Shown here: positions 52,753 through 61,057 of the stretch, one piece after another
Layout: each line of letters opens with the position of its first letter
How positions within the stretch are numbered: position 1 is the stretch's first letter
DNA from: Syntrophobacterales bacterium Delta_02
GTDB taxonomy: Bacteria; Desulfobacterota; Syntrophorhabdia; Syntrophorhabdales; Syntrophorhabdaceae
Direction of reading: 5' to 3'
DNA length: 64,000 nucleotides
NCBI GenBank assembly: GCA_001603955.1
Contig: LVAA01000021.1
Location: 1 to 64,000 of the forward strand
Notes under the pieces: generated by a model
Told to the model about the DNA's origin: nothing
Seen by the model: the letters and a program-made list of their open reading frames with translations, nothing else
Databases searched by the model: none
Translations under genes and position numbers: made by a program

Positions 52753-53613
52753 GTGAAGATCAAGAAAGTTGGAGTGGTAGGCTGCGGGTTCATGGGTGGA
52801 GGCATCGTTCAGGTCTCTGCCGTGTCGGGATACGATGTGGTGACCACGGACATCTCCGATGACGCCGTCGCAAGAGGGATAGCCGCCATAAAGGACAGGC
52901 TGGCGAAGAAGGTTAAGAAGTCGGAAATTACGCAGCAGCAGGTGGATGACGCGATGGGCCGCATCAAGGGGTCCACCGACATCAACGTCTACAGGGACTG
53001 TGACCTAGTGATAGAGTCCGTTTACGAGGACATGGAGCTCAAGAAGAAGCTTTTTGCCGAGTTGGACAAGGTCTGCGAGCCGAAAACGTATTTCGGGACG
53101 AACACCTCCTGTCTTCCCGTGATCGACATGGCGATGGCCACCTCAAGGCCGGAAAAGGTCGTGGGCATACACTTCTTTACCCCCCCGCCTCTTATGCCCC
53201 TTGTTGAGATCATGGAAAGTGTCAAGACAAGCAAAGAGACGATGGATATGGCCGTTGAATTCGGCAAGAGCGTGGACAAGAGCGTGATCGTTGCCAAGGA
53301 CACCCCGGGCTTCATCGTCAATGCCCAGATGATACCCAATGTGCTCAATGCCGTGCGCATGGTCGAGAGCGGAATAGCGACGGCGGAAGACATAGACCTG
53401 GGAGCCGTAAAGGGACTTTCGCACCCTATCGGGCCCATAGCGCTGGCGGATTTCTTCGGCCTCGACGTGCTCTACGCGATCAGCGCGCACATGTACGAGG
53501 AAACGAAGGATCCGATGCTGAAGCCCCCGTTGATGCTCAAGCGCATGGTCATGGCCAGAATGCTTGGGCGCAAGACGGGAAAGGGTTTCTATGACTATAC
53601 CTCGAAGGGATGA
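52753..53613 (+). CDS. 3-hydroxyacyl-CoA dehydrogenase
   Basis: A 286-residue NAD-dependent dehydrogenase. The Rossmann motif is VGVVGCGFMGGGIVQ at the start, the catalytic histidine is in GIHFFTPPPLMPLVEI (where most have HFFNP), glutamate follows in LVEI, and asparagine in PGFIVNAQ. The C-terminal domain has HPIGPIALADFFGLD and KTGKGFYDY. GTG 52753 follows AAAAGGAG. It oxidises a 3-hydroxyacyl-CoA to the 3-oxo form in the island's pathway. Confidence 0.92.
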   Translation: MKIKKVGVVGCGFMGGGIVQVSAVSGYDVVTTDISDDAVARGIAAIKDRLAKKVKKSEITQQQVDDAMGRIKGSTDINVYRDCDLVIESVYEDMELKKKLFAELDKVCEPKTYFGTNTSCLPVIDMAMATSRPEKVVGIHFFTPPPLMPLVEIMESVKTSKETMDMAVEFGKSVDKSVIVAKDTPGFIVNAQMIPNVLNAVRMVESGIATAEDIDLGAVKGLSHPIGPIALADFFGLDVLYAISAHMYEETKDPMLKPPLMLKRMVMARMLGRKTGKGFYDYTSKG

Positions 53614-53679
53614 TTGAACGGCCCCGCGGCGGTGATACGTGACGCCCGCCGGGTCGGAGGATGATGGCGATAAATATGC

Positions 53680-53766
53680 AAATAGCGAGAGATACAGTAA
53701 GCCGGTCCGTGACCCCGAAAAAACCTTCCTACTCCCACCTTAACGGGCCGGCTTCGCTATTTTTTT
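53680..53766 (+). ncRNA. Structured RNA or bulged terminator with C-rich loop (candidate)
   Basis: AAATAGCGA (53680-53688) and AGCCGGTCCGT (53700-53710) pair with the continuous right arm ACGGGCCGGCTTCGCTATTT (53743-53762), leaving an 11-base bulge on the left and a 32-base loop containing CCTTCCTACTCCCACC. A run of T follows the right arm. It ends transcription after the dehydrogenase gene or is itself a small RNA with an anti-Shine-Dalgarno loop. The rest of 53614-53935 holds no gene that I recognise. Confidence 0.55.
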
Positions 53767-53935
53767 CATTACAAGTCCCGGAGATCGATGGAAGACGGCA
53801 AGGATACAGTGGACGTCAGATGATCTGCCAGTAGAAAGGAAAAAAGGACCGGCGAAGGCGTTCCCCGAAGAACACGGAATATGACATCGCCTCCCTGCGG
53901 CAACACGGGCGGCAACCAACATTGAGGAGGATGAC

Positions 53936-55990
53936 ATGAGTAACGAGGGTCCATACAAGGCTTACAGCGGATGCGCACTGTGCTACCACAGCTGCGGCGT
54001 CGAGGTGACCATAGAGGACGGCAAGGCCATCAAGGTCGAGGGCCAGAAGGGCCACCCCTTGAACGACGGCAAGCTCTGCCCGAAGGGGCAGGCGATGATC
54101 GAGCATCTGTACCACCCCGACAGGCTGAAGTACCCCCTGAAGAGGGTGAACGGGGAGTTCGTTCGCGTCTCCTGGGAGGAGGCAATGTCGGAGATCGCCG
54201 GGAAGCTCGACAGGCTGAGGAACGAGTACGGCCCCGCCGCTCTTGCCTTCTTCTGCGGCTCCATCGGCGTCGAGAACCTGGAGATGATATCGCTCACCCA
54301 CCGGTTCAAGGCCGCCTTCGGCTCCCCGAACTTCTTTTCCGTCGAGTCCATCTGCTACCGTATGCGGATCAGGGCGCGGCAGATCACCTTCGGGAAGTAC
54401 CCCGTGGAGGAGATGGACTCCAAGCTCTACCTCCTCTGGGGCCACAACCCGGCGGCATCGGACTTTCCCCTCTCGCTGGCCATGGAGGAGAACCTGAAGA
54501 AGGGCTCCAAGGTCATCGTCATCGACCCCAGGCGCATCCCCATCGCCGACAGGGCGGAGATCTATACCCCCATCAGGCCGGGTACCGACGGCGCCCTGGC
54601 GCTAGCCATGATGAACGTCATCATCAACGAGGACCTCTACGATAAGAAGTTCATCGATGAGTGGACCTACGGCTTCGACAAGCTTGTCCCCCACGTCCAG
54701 CAGTACACCCCCGAGTGGGCGGAGAAGATAACGGGCGTAAAGGCGGACGTCACGAGGAAGATCGCCCGGATGTTCGCCACGACGAAGGGCGCCTCCATCT
54801 TCCACGGCACCTGCACCCAGGACCAGTGCGCGAACGGTTCCCAGAACGACAGGGCGCTTTCCATCCTCCAGGTGCTCACGGGCAACATCAACGTCCCGGG
54901 CGGCTGGGTGATAAGCCCGAGGCTGAGGCTCAACGACGTGTCTCTCCCCTTCCAGGGCAAGCCGCTCGGAGCGGACGAGTACCCGCTCTTTTACGAGCTC
55001 TGGGGAAGGACGAGCCCCTACGCGGTCATGAACATGGTGCCGGAGAGCGTTCCGGGTAAGCTCCGGGCTTTTATCGTGGCAGGCGGCAACCCGCTCGTCA
55101 CCATGCCCGATAGTAACGCTCTGAGGGAGGCCTTCGAGAAGCTCGACCTCGTCGTCGTCTACGAGCAGTTCCTCACCGAGACGGCCCGGTACGCCGACTA
55201 CGTCCTGCCGGCGCTCAACCAGCTTGAGTTCTGGGGCCTCGCGTACAACTACAACGTTTGCCACTGCCTGCCCTACCTGATGCTGAGGCCCGCACTCCTT
55301 CCGCCCTACTACGAGTGCCGCTCCATCCGGGATGTTTACACGGACCTCGCGAACCGGCTCGGCTTCGGCGACAAGTTCGCCTGGGAGAAGGACGAGGACG
55401 TGGTGAAGTACGAGCTCCAGCCCTGCGCCCTCACCTTCGACGACCTCATGGCAAAGCCCGGGGGTGCCCTCTACCAGGAGAAGGACTACACCCTGCGCCA
55501 GGGTTCCTTCGCCACCCCGACGGGGAAGATCGAGATCTATTCCCAGGCCTTCGCCGATGTCGGCCACGATCCGCTGCCCACCTACCTCGAGCCCTCGAAG
55601 AGCCCCCAGGGACGGCGCTGGGCCGAACTGGGCGAGAAATACCCCCTCGTCCTCGCGACGGGAACACGGGACTTCTACTTCAACGGCGGCATGCTCCACA
55701 ACATCAAGTCCCTCCAGGTCTGGTCTCCCTACCCGAAGGCGGAGCTGGGGCCTCAGACGGCGAAGAAGTACAGTGTCGCCAACGGCGACGACGTGATCGT
55801 CGAGACGGACAGGGGCTTCGTGAAGATGAAGGCCTCCGTCGACGCGAGGGTCATGGAGGGTGTTGTCCTCGTTCCCCACGGCTGGCCGGAGGAGGGGAAC
55901 TGCAACAGGCTCACTGACTGCAACGCCCGTGAGCCGATCATGGGATACCCCGAGTGGAAGGGACTTTTGTGTTCTATACGGAAAGCGTGA
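53936..55990 (+). CDS. Molybdopterin oxidoreductase of the DMSO reductase superfamily
   Basis: A 684-residue catalytic subunit. The N-terminal 4Fe-4S ligands are Cys13, Cys16, Cys20 and Cys48 (CALCYHSC...GKLCPKG). Cys140 in ESICYRMRIRA is the likely Mo or W ligand. Cofactor-binding pieces include LWGHNPAAS, VIDPRRIP, GNINVPGGW and GGNPLVTMPD. No Tat signal, so the enzyme is cytosolic. No dedicated electron-transfer subunit follows; an FmdE-like gene and the redox cassette do. Third codon positions are almost all G or C, more extreme than in neighbours. The substrate is unknown. Confidence 0.9.
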   Translation: MSNEGPYKAYSGCALCYHSCGVEVTIEDGKAIKVEGQKGHPLNDGKLCPKGQAMIEHLYHPDRLKYPLKRVNGEFVRVSWEEAMSEIAGKLDRLRNEYGPAALAFFCGSIGVENLEMISLTHRFKAAFGSPNFFSVESICYRMRIRARQITFGKYPVEEMDSKLYLLWGHNPAASDFPLSLAMEENLKKGSKVIVIDPRRIPIADRAEIYTPIRPGTDGALALAMMNVIINEDLYDKKFIDEWTYGFDKLVPHVQQYTPEWAEKITGVKADVTRKIARMFATTKGASIFHGTCTQDQCANGSQNDRALSILQVLTGNINVPGGWVISPRLRLNDVSLPFQGKPLGADEYPLFYELWGRTSPYAVMNMVPESVPGKLRAFIVAGGNPLVTMPDSNALREAFEKLDLVVVYEQFLTETARYADYVLPALNQLEFWGLAYNYNVCHCLPYLMLRPALLPPYYECRSIRDVYTDLANRLGFGDKFAWEKDEDVVKYELQPCALTFDDLMAKPGGALYQEKDYTLRQGSFATPTGKIEIYSQAFADVGHDPLPTYLEPSKSPQGRRWAELGEKYPLVLATGTRDFYFNGGMLHNIKSLQVWSPYPKAELGPQTAKKYSVANGDDVIVETDRGFVKMKASVDARVMEGVVLVPHGWPEEGNCNRLTDCNAREPIMGYPEWKGLLCSIRKA

Positions 55991-56006
55991 TATAGTAAGA
56001 GGCAAG

Positions 56007-56624
56007 ATGATGGTTCGGTCCCACACCTTCGAGGAGTTCGCCGGGATGGTGAAGGCTTTCCACGGCAGTGTCGCCCCGGGTATCATGATCGGCGGGTCCA
56101 TGGTGGACCTCGCCCTGGGCTGCCTGCCAAAGGAGGGTCTCTATGATGTCATATGTGAGACGCAGAAGTGCCTGCCCGATGCGGTGCAGCTCCTTACCCC
56201 CTGTTCTATCGGCAACGGATGGTTGAAGATCATGGACACGGGCCGCTTCGCCCTTGCCTTCTACGACAAGTATACCGGCAAGGGAATACGGGTTTTCATC
56301 GACCCCGAGAAGCTTGGCCCCTGGCCGGAGATAAAGGCCTGGCTCCTGAAGCTGACCCCCAAGAAGGAGCAGGACACGGCCCGCCTCATGAAAGAGATAG
56401 AGGAGGCGGGGAGTGAGATCTGCTCCGTGGAAAGGATCCAGGTCGCTGTTGACCTTCTTAAGAAGACAAAGGGTGGCCCCATCGCCCTATGCCCCTCCTG
56501 CGGTGAGCCCTACCCCTCCGGGCGGGGCGCCATATGCCCCGCCTGCAAGGGAGGGGTGCTGCCGTACGGGTCGGGGCCGCGGGGAGGCGGCAGGGTCAAT
56601 ACCCGTGAATGCACGGAAGATTGA
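56007..56624 (+). CDS. FmdE-family protein with C-terminal zinc ribbon
   Basis: A 205-residue protein of the FmdE family (named after formylmethanofuran dehydrogenase subunit E). The opening FHGSVAPGIMIG carries His19 but has alanine where most members have cysteine (HLCPG). CETQKCLPDAVQLLTPCSIGNG follows, and a zinc ribbon CPSCGEPYPSGRGAICPAC is at about residues 163-183. Stand-alone FmdE proteins often neighbour molybdenum enzymes and may serve in cofactor handling; this is inference. It begins 16 bases after the Mo enzyme, so the two are probably one transcript, ending at the palindrome 56637-56678. Confidence 0.82.
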   Translation: MMVRSHTFEEFAGMVKAFHGSVAPGIMIGGSMVDLALGCLPKEGLYDVICETQKCLPDAVQLLTPCSIGNGWLKIMDTGRFALAFYDKYTGKGIRVFIDPEKLGPWPEIKAWLLKLTPKKEQDTARLMKEIEEAGSEICSVERIQVAVDLLKKTKGGPIALCPSCGEPYPSGRGAICPACKGGVLPYGSGPRGGGRVNTRECTED

Positions 56625-56636
56625 AGAACGATCGGG

Positions 56637-56678
56637 AAAACATTTGTCCACCGGCAGCACGCGGTGGACAAATGTTTT
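56637..56678. terminator. Perfect 17-bp inverted repeat between the Mo enzyme and the cassette
   Basis: AAAACATTTGTCCACCG (56637-56653) and CGGTGGACAAATGTTTT (56662-56678) are exact complements around the 8-base loop GCAGCACG. The right arm ends in TTTT, so it resembles a bidirectional terminator. It ends 20 bases before the next gene, leaving no room for an ordinary promoter downstream, so an operator or attenuator role is also possible. Confidence 0.75.
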
Positions 56679-56698
56679 AAGAAGGATGGAAGTGCATC

Positions 56699-57169
56699 AT
56701 GGAAGAAGGGATAAAGCTGGAGATCGATGCCGAAGTTGGGCTTATCCTGGAGAAAAGGGGTATCAGGGTCGAGGATATCGAAAGGGTCATCGAGTTCGCG
56801 AGGGAATCAGGGAACGTCTATGTCCATCCGGAGACTGGCCGCTGTCTGGCCTATTTCACGCCATCGACTACGACCTATTGGGTCGAGTTCAGCAGGGAAG
56901 GCGATGCGTACAGGATATACAGGGCCTATTCGCATCGCATGGAGATACTGCACGGTTTCAACATGCCCGCAAAGAAGCAGGAGATCCTGGACTGGACCTG
57001 TGCGAAGTGCGACAGAAAGCTCGAGCTGGCTACGGTGAAGCTTAGATACATGGAAGAGACCTTCGGTGTCGACATACCCGCGTGCCCTTCCTGTCAGCGC
57101 ATATTCGTAAGCGAGGAGGATGCTACCCGGAGGATGGCACTGGCGGAGAAGATGCTTGAGGACAAGTAA
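56699..57169 (+). CDS. CLJU_RS11820/DVU_1557-type redox (zinc-ribbon) protein
   Basis: A 156-residue protein. The C-terminal 60 residues have the pattern of the DVU_1557-like family: DWTCAKCDRKLELATVKL, then IPACPSCQRIFVSEEDATRRM and KMLEDK at the end, with two CxxC pairs fit for zinc or a redox disulfide. The N-terminal 95 residues form an additional domain with VYVHPETGRCLAYFTPSTTTYWVEF, as in the longer CLJU_RS11820-type variant. It is the first gene of the five-gene cassette and begins after the perfect palindrome; AAGGATGG is the ribosome-binding site. Names are recalled from NCBI protein families and need a model search. Confidence 0.72.
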   Translation: MEEGIKLEIDAEVGLILEKRGIRVEDIERVIEFARESGNVYVHPETGRCLAYFTPSTTTYWVEFSREGDAYRIYRAYSHRMEILHGFNMPAKKQEILDWTCAKCDRKLELATVKLRYMEETFGVDIPACPSCQRIFVSEEDATRRMALAEKMLEDK

Positions 57170-57175
57170 CGCGCG

Positions 57176-57868
57176 ATGGAAGATAACGAGCGGGGTACAT
57201 GTCTTGAGAGGATAACCGGCGGGACCTTGAGGCCCGGTGGATTGGCCATGACGGACAGGGGCCTTGAACTGTGCCGCATGCCCCGTGACGGCCGGGTGCT
57301 CGACGCGGGGTGCGGCAGCGGTGTCACGCTCAAGCATCTCGCGGAGTGCCACGGGGCGTGGTCTTGCGGTCTCGACCTTTCAATGGAAATGCTCGCCCGG
57401 GCCCGGGCGGGGGAATATGAAGGCCCCCTGGTCCGGGCAAGGATGGAGGCAATGCCTTTCGGGAACGGGGTGTTTGAGGGCGTCCTGTGTGAATGCGTTC
57501 TCTCCCATACCGATGCCGGGGCAGTGGTGAAGGAATTTTCCAGGGTTATCGAAAAAGGGGGCTTTCTTGTGCTTTCCGACCTTTACCGGCTGTCGAGCGA
57601 GGTTTCGGCACCGCAAGGAATGAGTGTCCTCGATAGGGAGCGGTTACAGGAGTATCTGGCCCGGTCCGGTTTCGATATCGTGAGCTGGGAGGACAGGACC
57701 GCCGATCTCAGGAAACTTGCGGCGGAACTCATCATGTCGGGCTGTTCGCTGCCGCCCTATCATATGGCCGGCGGATGTGGCGGTGGAGAAACATTCTTCG
57801 CCTGGCGGGGTGTGGGATATTATCTTCTCGTGGCAAGGAGGATAAATGGGGACCAATGCGGGAGATGA
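57176..57868 (+). CDS. trsM: DVU_1556-type class I methyltransferase
   Basis: A 230-residue SAM-dependent methyltransferase: GRVLDAGCGSGVTLKHLAE near residue 40 is motif I, LDLSMEML motif II, and VLCECVLSH the family-specific cysteine motif. The tail holds a glycine-rich AGGCGGGETFF and GVGYYLLVARR, features of the DVU_1556-like family that travels with this cassette. It overlaps the next gene by 23 bases. The methyl acceptor is unknown; extra cysteines suggest a metal- or sulfur-bound partner. Confidence 0.75.
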   Translation: MEDNERGTCLERITGGTLRPGGLAMTDRGLELCRMPRDGRVLDAGCGSGVTLKHLAECHGAWSCGLDLSMEMLARARAGEYEGPLVRARMEAMPFGNGVFEGVLCECVLSHTDAGAVVKEFSRVIEKGGFLVLSDLYRLSSEVSAPQGMSVLDRERLQEYLARSGFDIVSWEDRTADLRKLAAELIMSGCSLPPYHMAGGCGGGETFFAWRGVGYYLLVARRINGDQCGR

Positions 57869-58322
57869 AGTGCTCGAACTCAACGAACGCGTGCTTGAGG
57901 CGGCGAGGCTCAACGGAGTGGGCTATTGCTGTACCCAGATAATGGCCATCATGATGCTGAGAAGGATGGGCAGGGAAAACCCGGACCTCGTGCGGGCTGT
58001 AGGCGGATTGTGCAAGGGGATAGTCGATGCCGGGGAAACATGCGGTGTTCTGTTCGGAGGTGTCTGTCTCATTTCCCTCATCCTCGGGAAAGGCTCCGAC
58101 GATGAGACGGCAAAGGACGATCTTCCCTTCGCCATCCACGACCTGGCGGAGTGGTTTGAGCGCCAGACCAGGGGTCCCTACGGCGGAAAGAAATGTGTGG
58201 ACATCCTCACCGCGAGCCCTGACAAGAAGGCCTGTCTCAAGCTGATCGTCGGAACCTATGACAAGGCGCTCTCGATACTTGAGAGTTACGGGGTGCGCCC
58301 CGGAGATACCGTGAATGAGTGA
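57846..58322 (+). CDS. C-GCAxxG-C-C family redox protein (DVU_1555-type)
   Basis: A 158-residue helical protein of the C_GCAxxG_C_C family. Cysteines occur at GYCCTQIM (about residues 27-29), GGLCKGIV, GETCGVLFGG, GKKCVDI and KKACLKL, in the order that names the family. These proteins are thought to be redox or metal-binding modules; the third motif reads ETCGVLFG where GCAxxG is usual. AAGGAGGATAA precedes the ATG, inside the methyltransferase gene. Confidence 0.82.
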   Translation: MGTNAGDEVLELNERVLEAARLNGVGYCCTQIMAIMMLRRMGRENPDLVRAVGGLCKGIVDAGETCGVLFGGVCLISLILGKGSDDETAKDDLPFAIHDLAEWFERQTRGPYGGKKCVDILTASPDKKACLKLIVGTYDKALSILESYGVRPGDTVNE

Positions 58323-59721
58323 CGCCCCTGCGGCACGTGTGGTCAAGAGGTCGGAGAGTCTCTGCCCCGTCTGCCTCAAGGTCCTCCAGGCAACCCTGGT
58401 GGAAAAGGGCGGCGAGGTCTTCCTGGAAAAATCCTGCGAGGGACACGGTAGATGGAGCGTTCCCGTGTGGAGGGGAGAACCGCGGTACGAGGAATGGACG
58501 CGGCCGAAAAGCCCCGCCCACCCGGAGGTGCTCTATGGCCGGGTGGAGAGGGGATGCCCCTTTGATTGCGGGCTCTGCGCGGTCCATCGCCAGTATCCCT
58601 GCTCGGTGCTCCTCGAGGTCACGAACCGCTGTAACCTCGGATGTCCCGTGTGCTTTGCCGACACATCCTGTGCGCCCTCGACGCCGGATGAGCCGGACCT
58701 TCAGACCATCGGCTGGTGGTACGAGCGGGTCATGGAGGCGGCAGGCGCCTGCAGCATACAGCTCTCCGGCGGTGAGCCCACGCTCAGGGAGGACCTCCCG
58801 GAAATAGTGGCCCTGGGGGTGGAGAAAGGTTTTTCCTTTATCCAGGTTAACACGAACGGGATCCTCATCGCCGGCAGGCCCGGCTACGCGAAGATACTGC
58901 GGGAAGCCGGTCTTTCCACCGTCTTTCTCCAGTTCGACGGCACCGAGGACCGGATCTACACCGAGCTCAGGGGGCGCCCGCTGCTTGGCGAGAAGATGGC
59001 GGCCATCGAGGAGTGCGCGGCGGCGGGACTGGGGGTTGTCCTCGTTCCCACCCTCGCGGCGGGCGTGAACACGGACAACATCGGATCCATCATCCGTCTT
59101 GGTGTGAAGCTGAGCCCCATCGTGAGAGGCGTCCATTTTCAACCCCTCAGTTACTTTGGCCGGTATCACCTTGCACCCGAGCCTGCGCGGAGGTTTACCC
59201 TTCCCGAGGTCATTTCGGCCATTGCCGGGCAGGCCGGCGATCTCTCCGACCGATGGAATTTTCTGCCGCCGGGCACCGAGAACGACCATTGCTCCTTTCA
59301 CGGCAGTTTCCTCGTGATGCCCGACGGCCGATTGAAGGCCACATCACCGTCGGCCGACCTGTGCTGCAGGGGGAGAAGCGACGGCAGGGAAGGGCTCATG
59401 CGCACCATTTCCACCGTTGCCAGGCAATGGTCCCCGGCCTCGTCCTGCTGCGAGGGGGGTGCCCTGGAGAACCCGGACGTGAGGTCAGGGAGACCCCTCG
59501 TTTCCGAGGGGGATGTCATGGACCTCGATGCCTTCCTGGAGAGGGGAAGGGACTTTGGATTCTCCATCTCCTGCATGGCCTTTCAGGATGTATGGAACAT
59601 TGACCTCGACCGGCTCCGGGACTGTTGTATCTCCATAATGTCCCGCGATGGACGTCTCATCCCCTTCTGCGCCTACAACCTGACGAGCGAAACGGGGCGG
59701 ACACTCTACCGTGGAACGTAA
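58315..59721 (+). CDS. trsS: Radical SAM protein, TrsS/tetraether-synthase-like
   Basis: A 468-residue radical SAM protein. An N-terminal zinc-like unit SLCPVCLKVL and KSCEGHG precedes CPFDCGLCAVH, then the cluster motif TNRCNLGCPVCFAD (Cys106, Cys110, Cys113 approx.). SIQLSGGEPTLREDLPE follows. This layout is shared with archaeal tetraether lipid synthase and with the (seleno)protein TrsS; all candidate selenocysteine positions read cysteine here. A C-terminal cysteine-rich part (DLCCRGRSDG, SSCCEGG, RDCCISIM) could hold further clusters. It overlaps both neighbours. Confidence 0.78.
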   Translation: MSDAPAARVVKRSESLCPVCLKVLQATLVEKGGEVFLEKSCEGHGRWSVPVWRGEPRYEEWTRPKSPAHPEVLYGRVERGCPFDCGLCAVHRQYPCSVLLEVTNRCNLGCPVCFADTSCAPSTPDEPDLQTIGWWYERVMEAAGACSIQLSGGEPTLREDLPEIVALGVEKGFSFIQVNTNGILIAGRPGYAKILREAGLSTVFLQFDGTEDRIYTELRGRPLLGEKMAAIEECAAAGLGVVLVPTLAAGVNTDNIGSIIRLGVKLSPIVRGVHFQPLSYFGRYHLAPEPARRFTLPEVISAIAGQAGDLSDRWNFLPPGTENDHCSFHGSFLVMPDGRLKATSPSADLCCRGRSDGREGLMRTISTVARQWSPASSCCEGGALENPDVRSGRPLVSEGDVMDLDAFLERGRDFGFSISCMAFQDVWNIDLDRLRDCCISIMSRDGRLIPFCAYNLTSETGRTLYRGT

Positions 59722-61057
59722 GGCGCCAGGAACACCTCTCGATCGCTGGATCGCCGGGAAGGTGCATGGCGGCCGGGGGGCCCCCTCCTTTGTATCGCGG
59801 GAAGACCTCGACCGCTACCACCTCGAGAGACTCCGTGAGGCCGTGGACTATGCGAGGGACAGGAGTCCCTACTACGCAAGGCGCCTCAACGGATTCTCCG
59901 GCGGTGGCCTTGACTCCTTCGCGGATGTCGCCGCCCTGCCTTTCACCACGGAACGGGACATAAAGGATTCTCCCCTGAGCTTTCTCTGTGTCTCCCAGGA
60001 CGAAATAGCCCGCGTTGTCACCCTTAATACATCAGGCACGACAGGCCCGTCGAAGCGGCTCTTCTTTACCGCCGGCGACCTGGAACTGACGATAGATTTC
60101 TTTCACCACGGCATGTCCACCCTCGTATCCCCCGGGCAGCGGGTGCTCATACTCCTCCCGGGGGAAAAGAGGGACAGTGTCGGCGATCTTTTGAAGAGGG
60201 GACTCGCCAGGATGAACGTGGAGGGGGTCGTTCACGGTCCCGTGCGCGACGTGGACAGGGCCCTGTCGGACATCGTGAAGTTCGACATCGATTGTCTTGT
60301 CGGCATACCCACCCAGGTGTTGTGGATGGTACGGCACGGGGGCAGGGGTATCCCCGCCGGCAGGATCGGGAGCGTGCTCCTCTCGACGGACTATGTCCCG
60401 AAGGCCATCGTCGACGAGATCGGAAGGGTATGGGGTTGTCCCGTCTTTTCCCATTACGGCACGACGGAGACGGGGCTGGGTTTCGCCGTCGAATGCGCGG
60501 CCTTGAGCGGTCACCACATCCGCGAAGCGGACTTCTACGTGGAGATAGTGGATCCCGTCACGGGCCTGTCCTGTCCCGACGGGCAAGAGGGGGAGATCGT
60601 TTTCACCACGCTCACCCGGAAGGGTATGCCGCTTGTCCGGTACCGAACCGGGGATATCTCCCGTTTCATGATAGAACCGTGTCCCTGCGGAACCGCACTC
60701 AAGCGTCTCGGCAGGGTCTCGGGCAGGTTCGAGGGCAGGGTGCCCGTCGGCCGGAATCACGTCCTGACCATCCCCGACCTTGATGAAGCTCTCTTTCCTG
60801 TTCCGGGATTGATCAATTACTCGGTGGAGTTGGTCCGCGATGACGATAAAGACCGGCTCGTCCTCCATCTTTATACCGGCAAAGCCGATGACGGCGACCT
60901 GGCGAACACGGCCCACAAGGCCGCGATGACGGTGCCTGCCGTTCGCGAGGCGGTCATGGAAGGTTCCCTCGAAGTCCCCCAGCCTAATTTCACCTCGACA
61001 AACCCCTTCACGACGGGGGTGGGGAAGAGAAGACTGGTCGTCAGGACGACCGCTTGA
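59711..61057 (+). CDS. PaaK-like AMP-dependent CoA ligase (DVU_1553-type)
   Basis: A 448-residue phenylacetate-CoA ligase-like enzyme. It has LNTSGTTGPSKRLFF (about residues 105-119), SHYGTTETGLGFAVEC and LVRYRTGDISRF, with a C-terminal domain ending FTTGVGKRRLVV containing the acylation lysine. In Desulfovibrio the corresponding gene (DVU_1553 family) sits in the same cassette. A tight link to a radical SAM enzyme and methyltransferase suggests activation of a carboxylate during cofactor or lipid formation rather than general catabolism. GTG 59711 overlaps the radical SAM gene. Confidence 0.78.
   Translation: MERKAPGTPLDRWIAGKVHGGRGAPSFVSREDLDRYHLERLREAVDYARDRSPYYARRLNGFSGGGLDSFADVAALPFTTERDIKDSPLSFLCVSQDEIARVVTLNTSGTTGPSKRLFFTAGDLELTIDFFHHGMSTLVSPGQRVLILLPGEKRDSVGDLLKRGLARMNVEGVVHGPVRDVDRALSDIVKFDIDCLVGIPTQVLWMVRHGGRGIPAGRIGSVLLSTDYVPKAIVDEIGRVWGCPVFSHYGTTETGLGFAVECAALSGHHIREADFYVEIVDPVTGLSCPDGQEGEIVFTTLTRKGMPLVRYRTGDISRFMIEPCPCGTALKRLGRVSGRFEGRVPVGRNHVLTIPDLDEALFPVPGLINYSVELVRDDDKDRLVLHLYTGKADDGDLANTAHKAAMTVPAVREAVMEGSLEVPQPNFTSTNPFTTGVGKRRLVVRTTA

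Noticed and set aside
53820-53935. A second Moco riboswitch before the Mo enzyme
   Set aside because: GGCGAAGG and ATCGCCTCCC recall the motif, but the CCGGAAACAGG core and the closing AAAGGNNACNUGGC-type strand are missing. A covariance search would be decisive.
58315-59721. Selenocysteine in the radical SAM protein
   Set aside because: TrsS relatives can be selenoproteins, but the frame here has no internal TGA and all candidate positions are cysteine.
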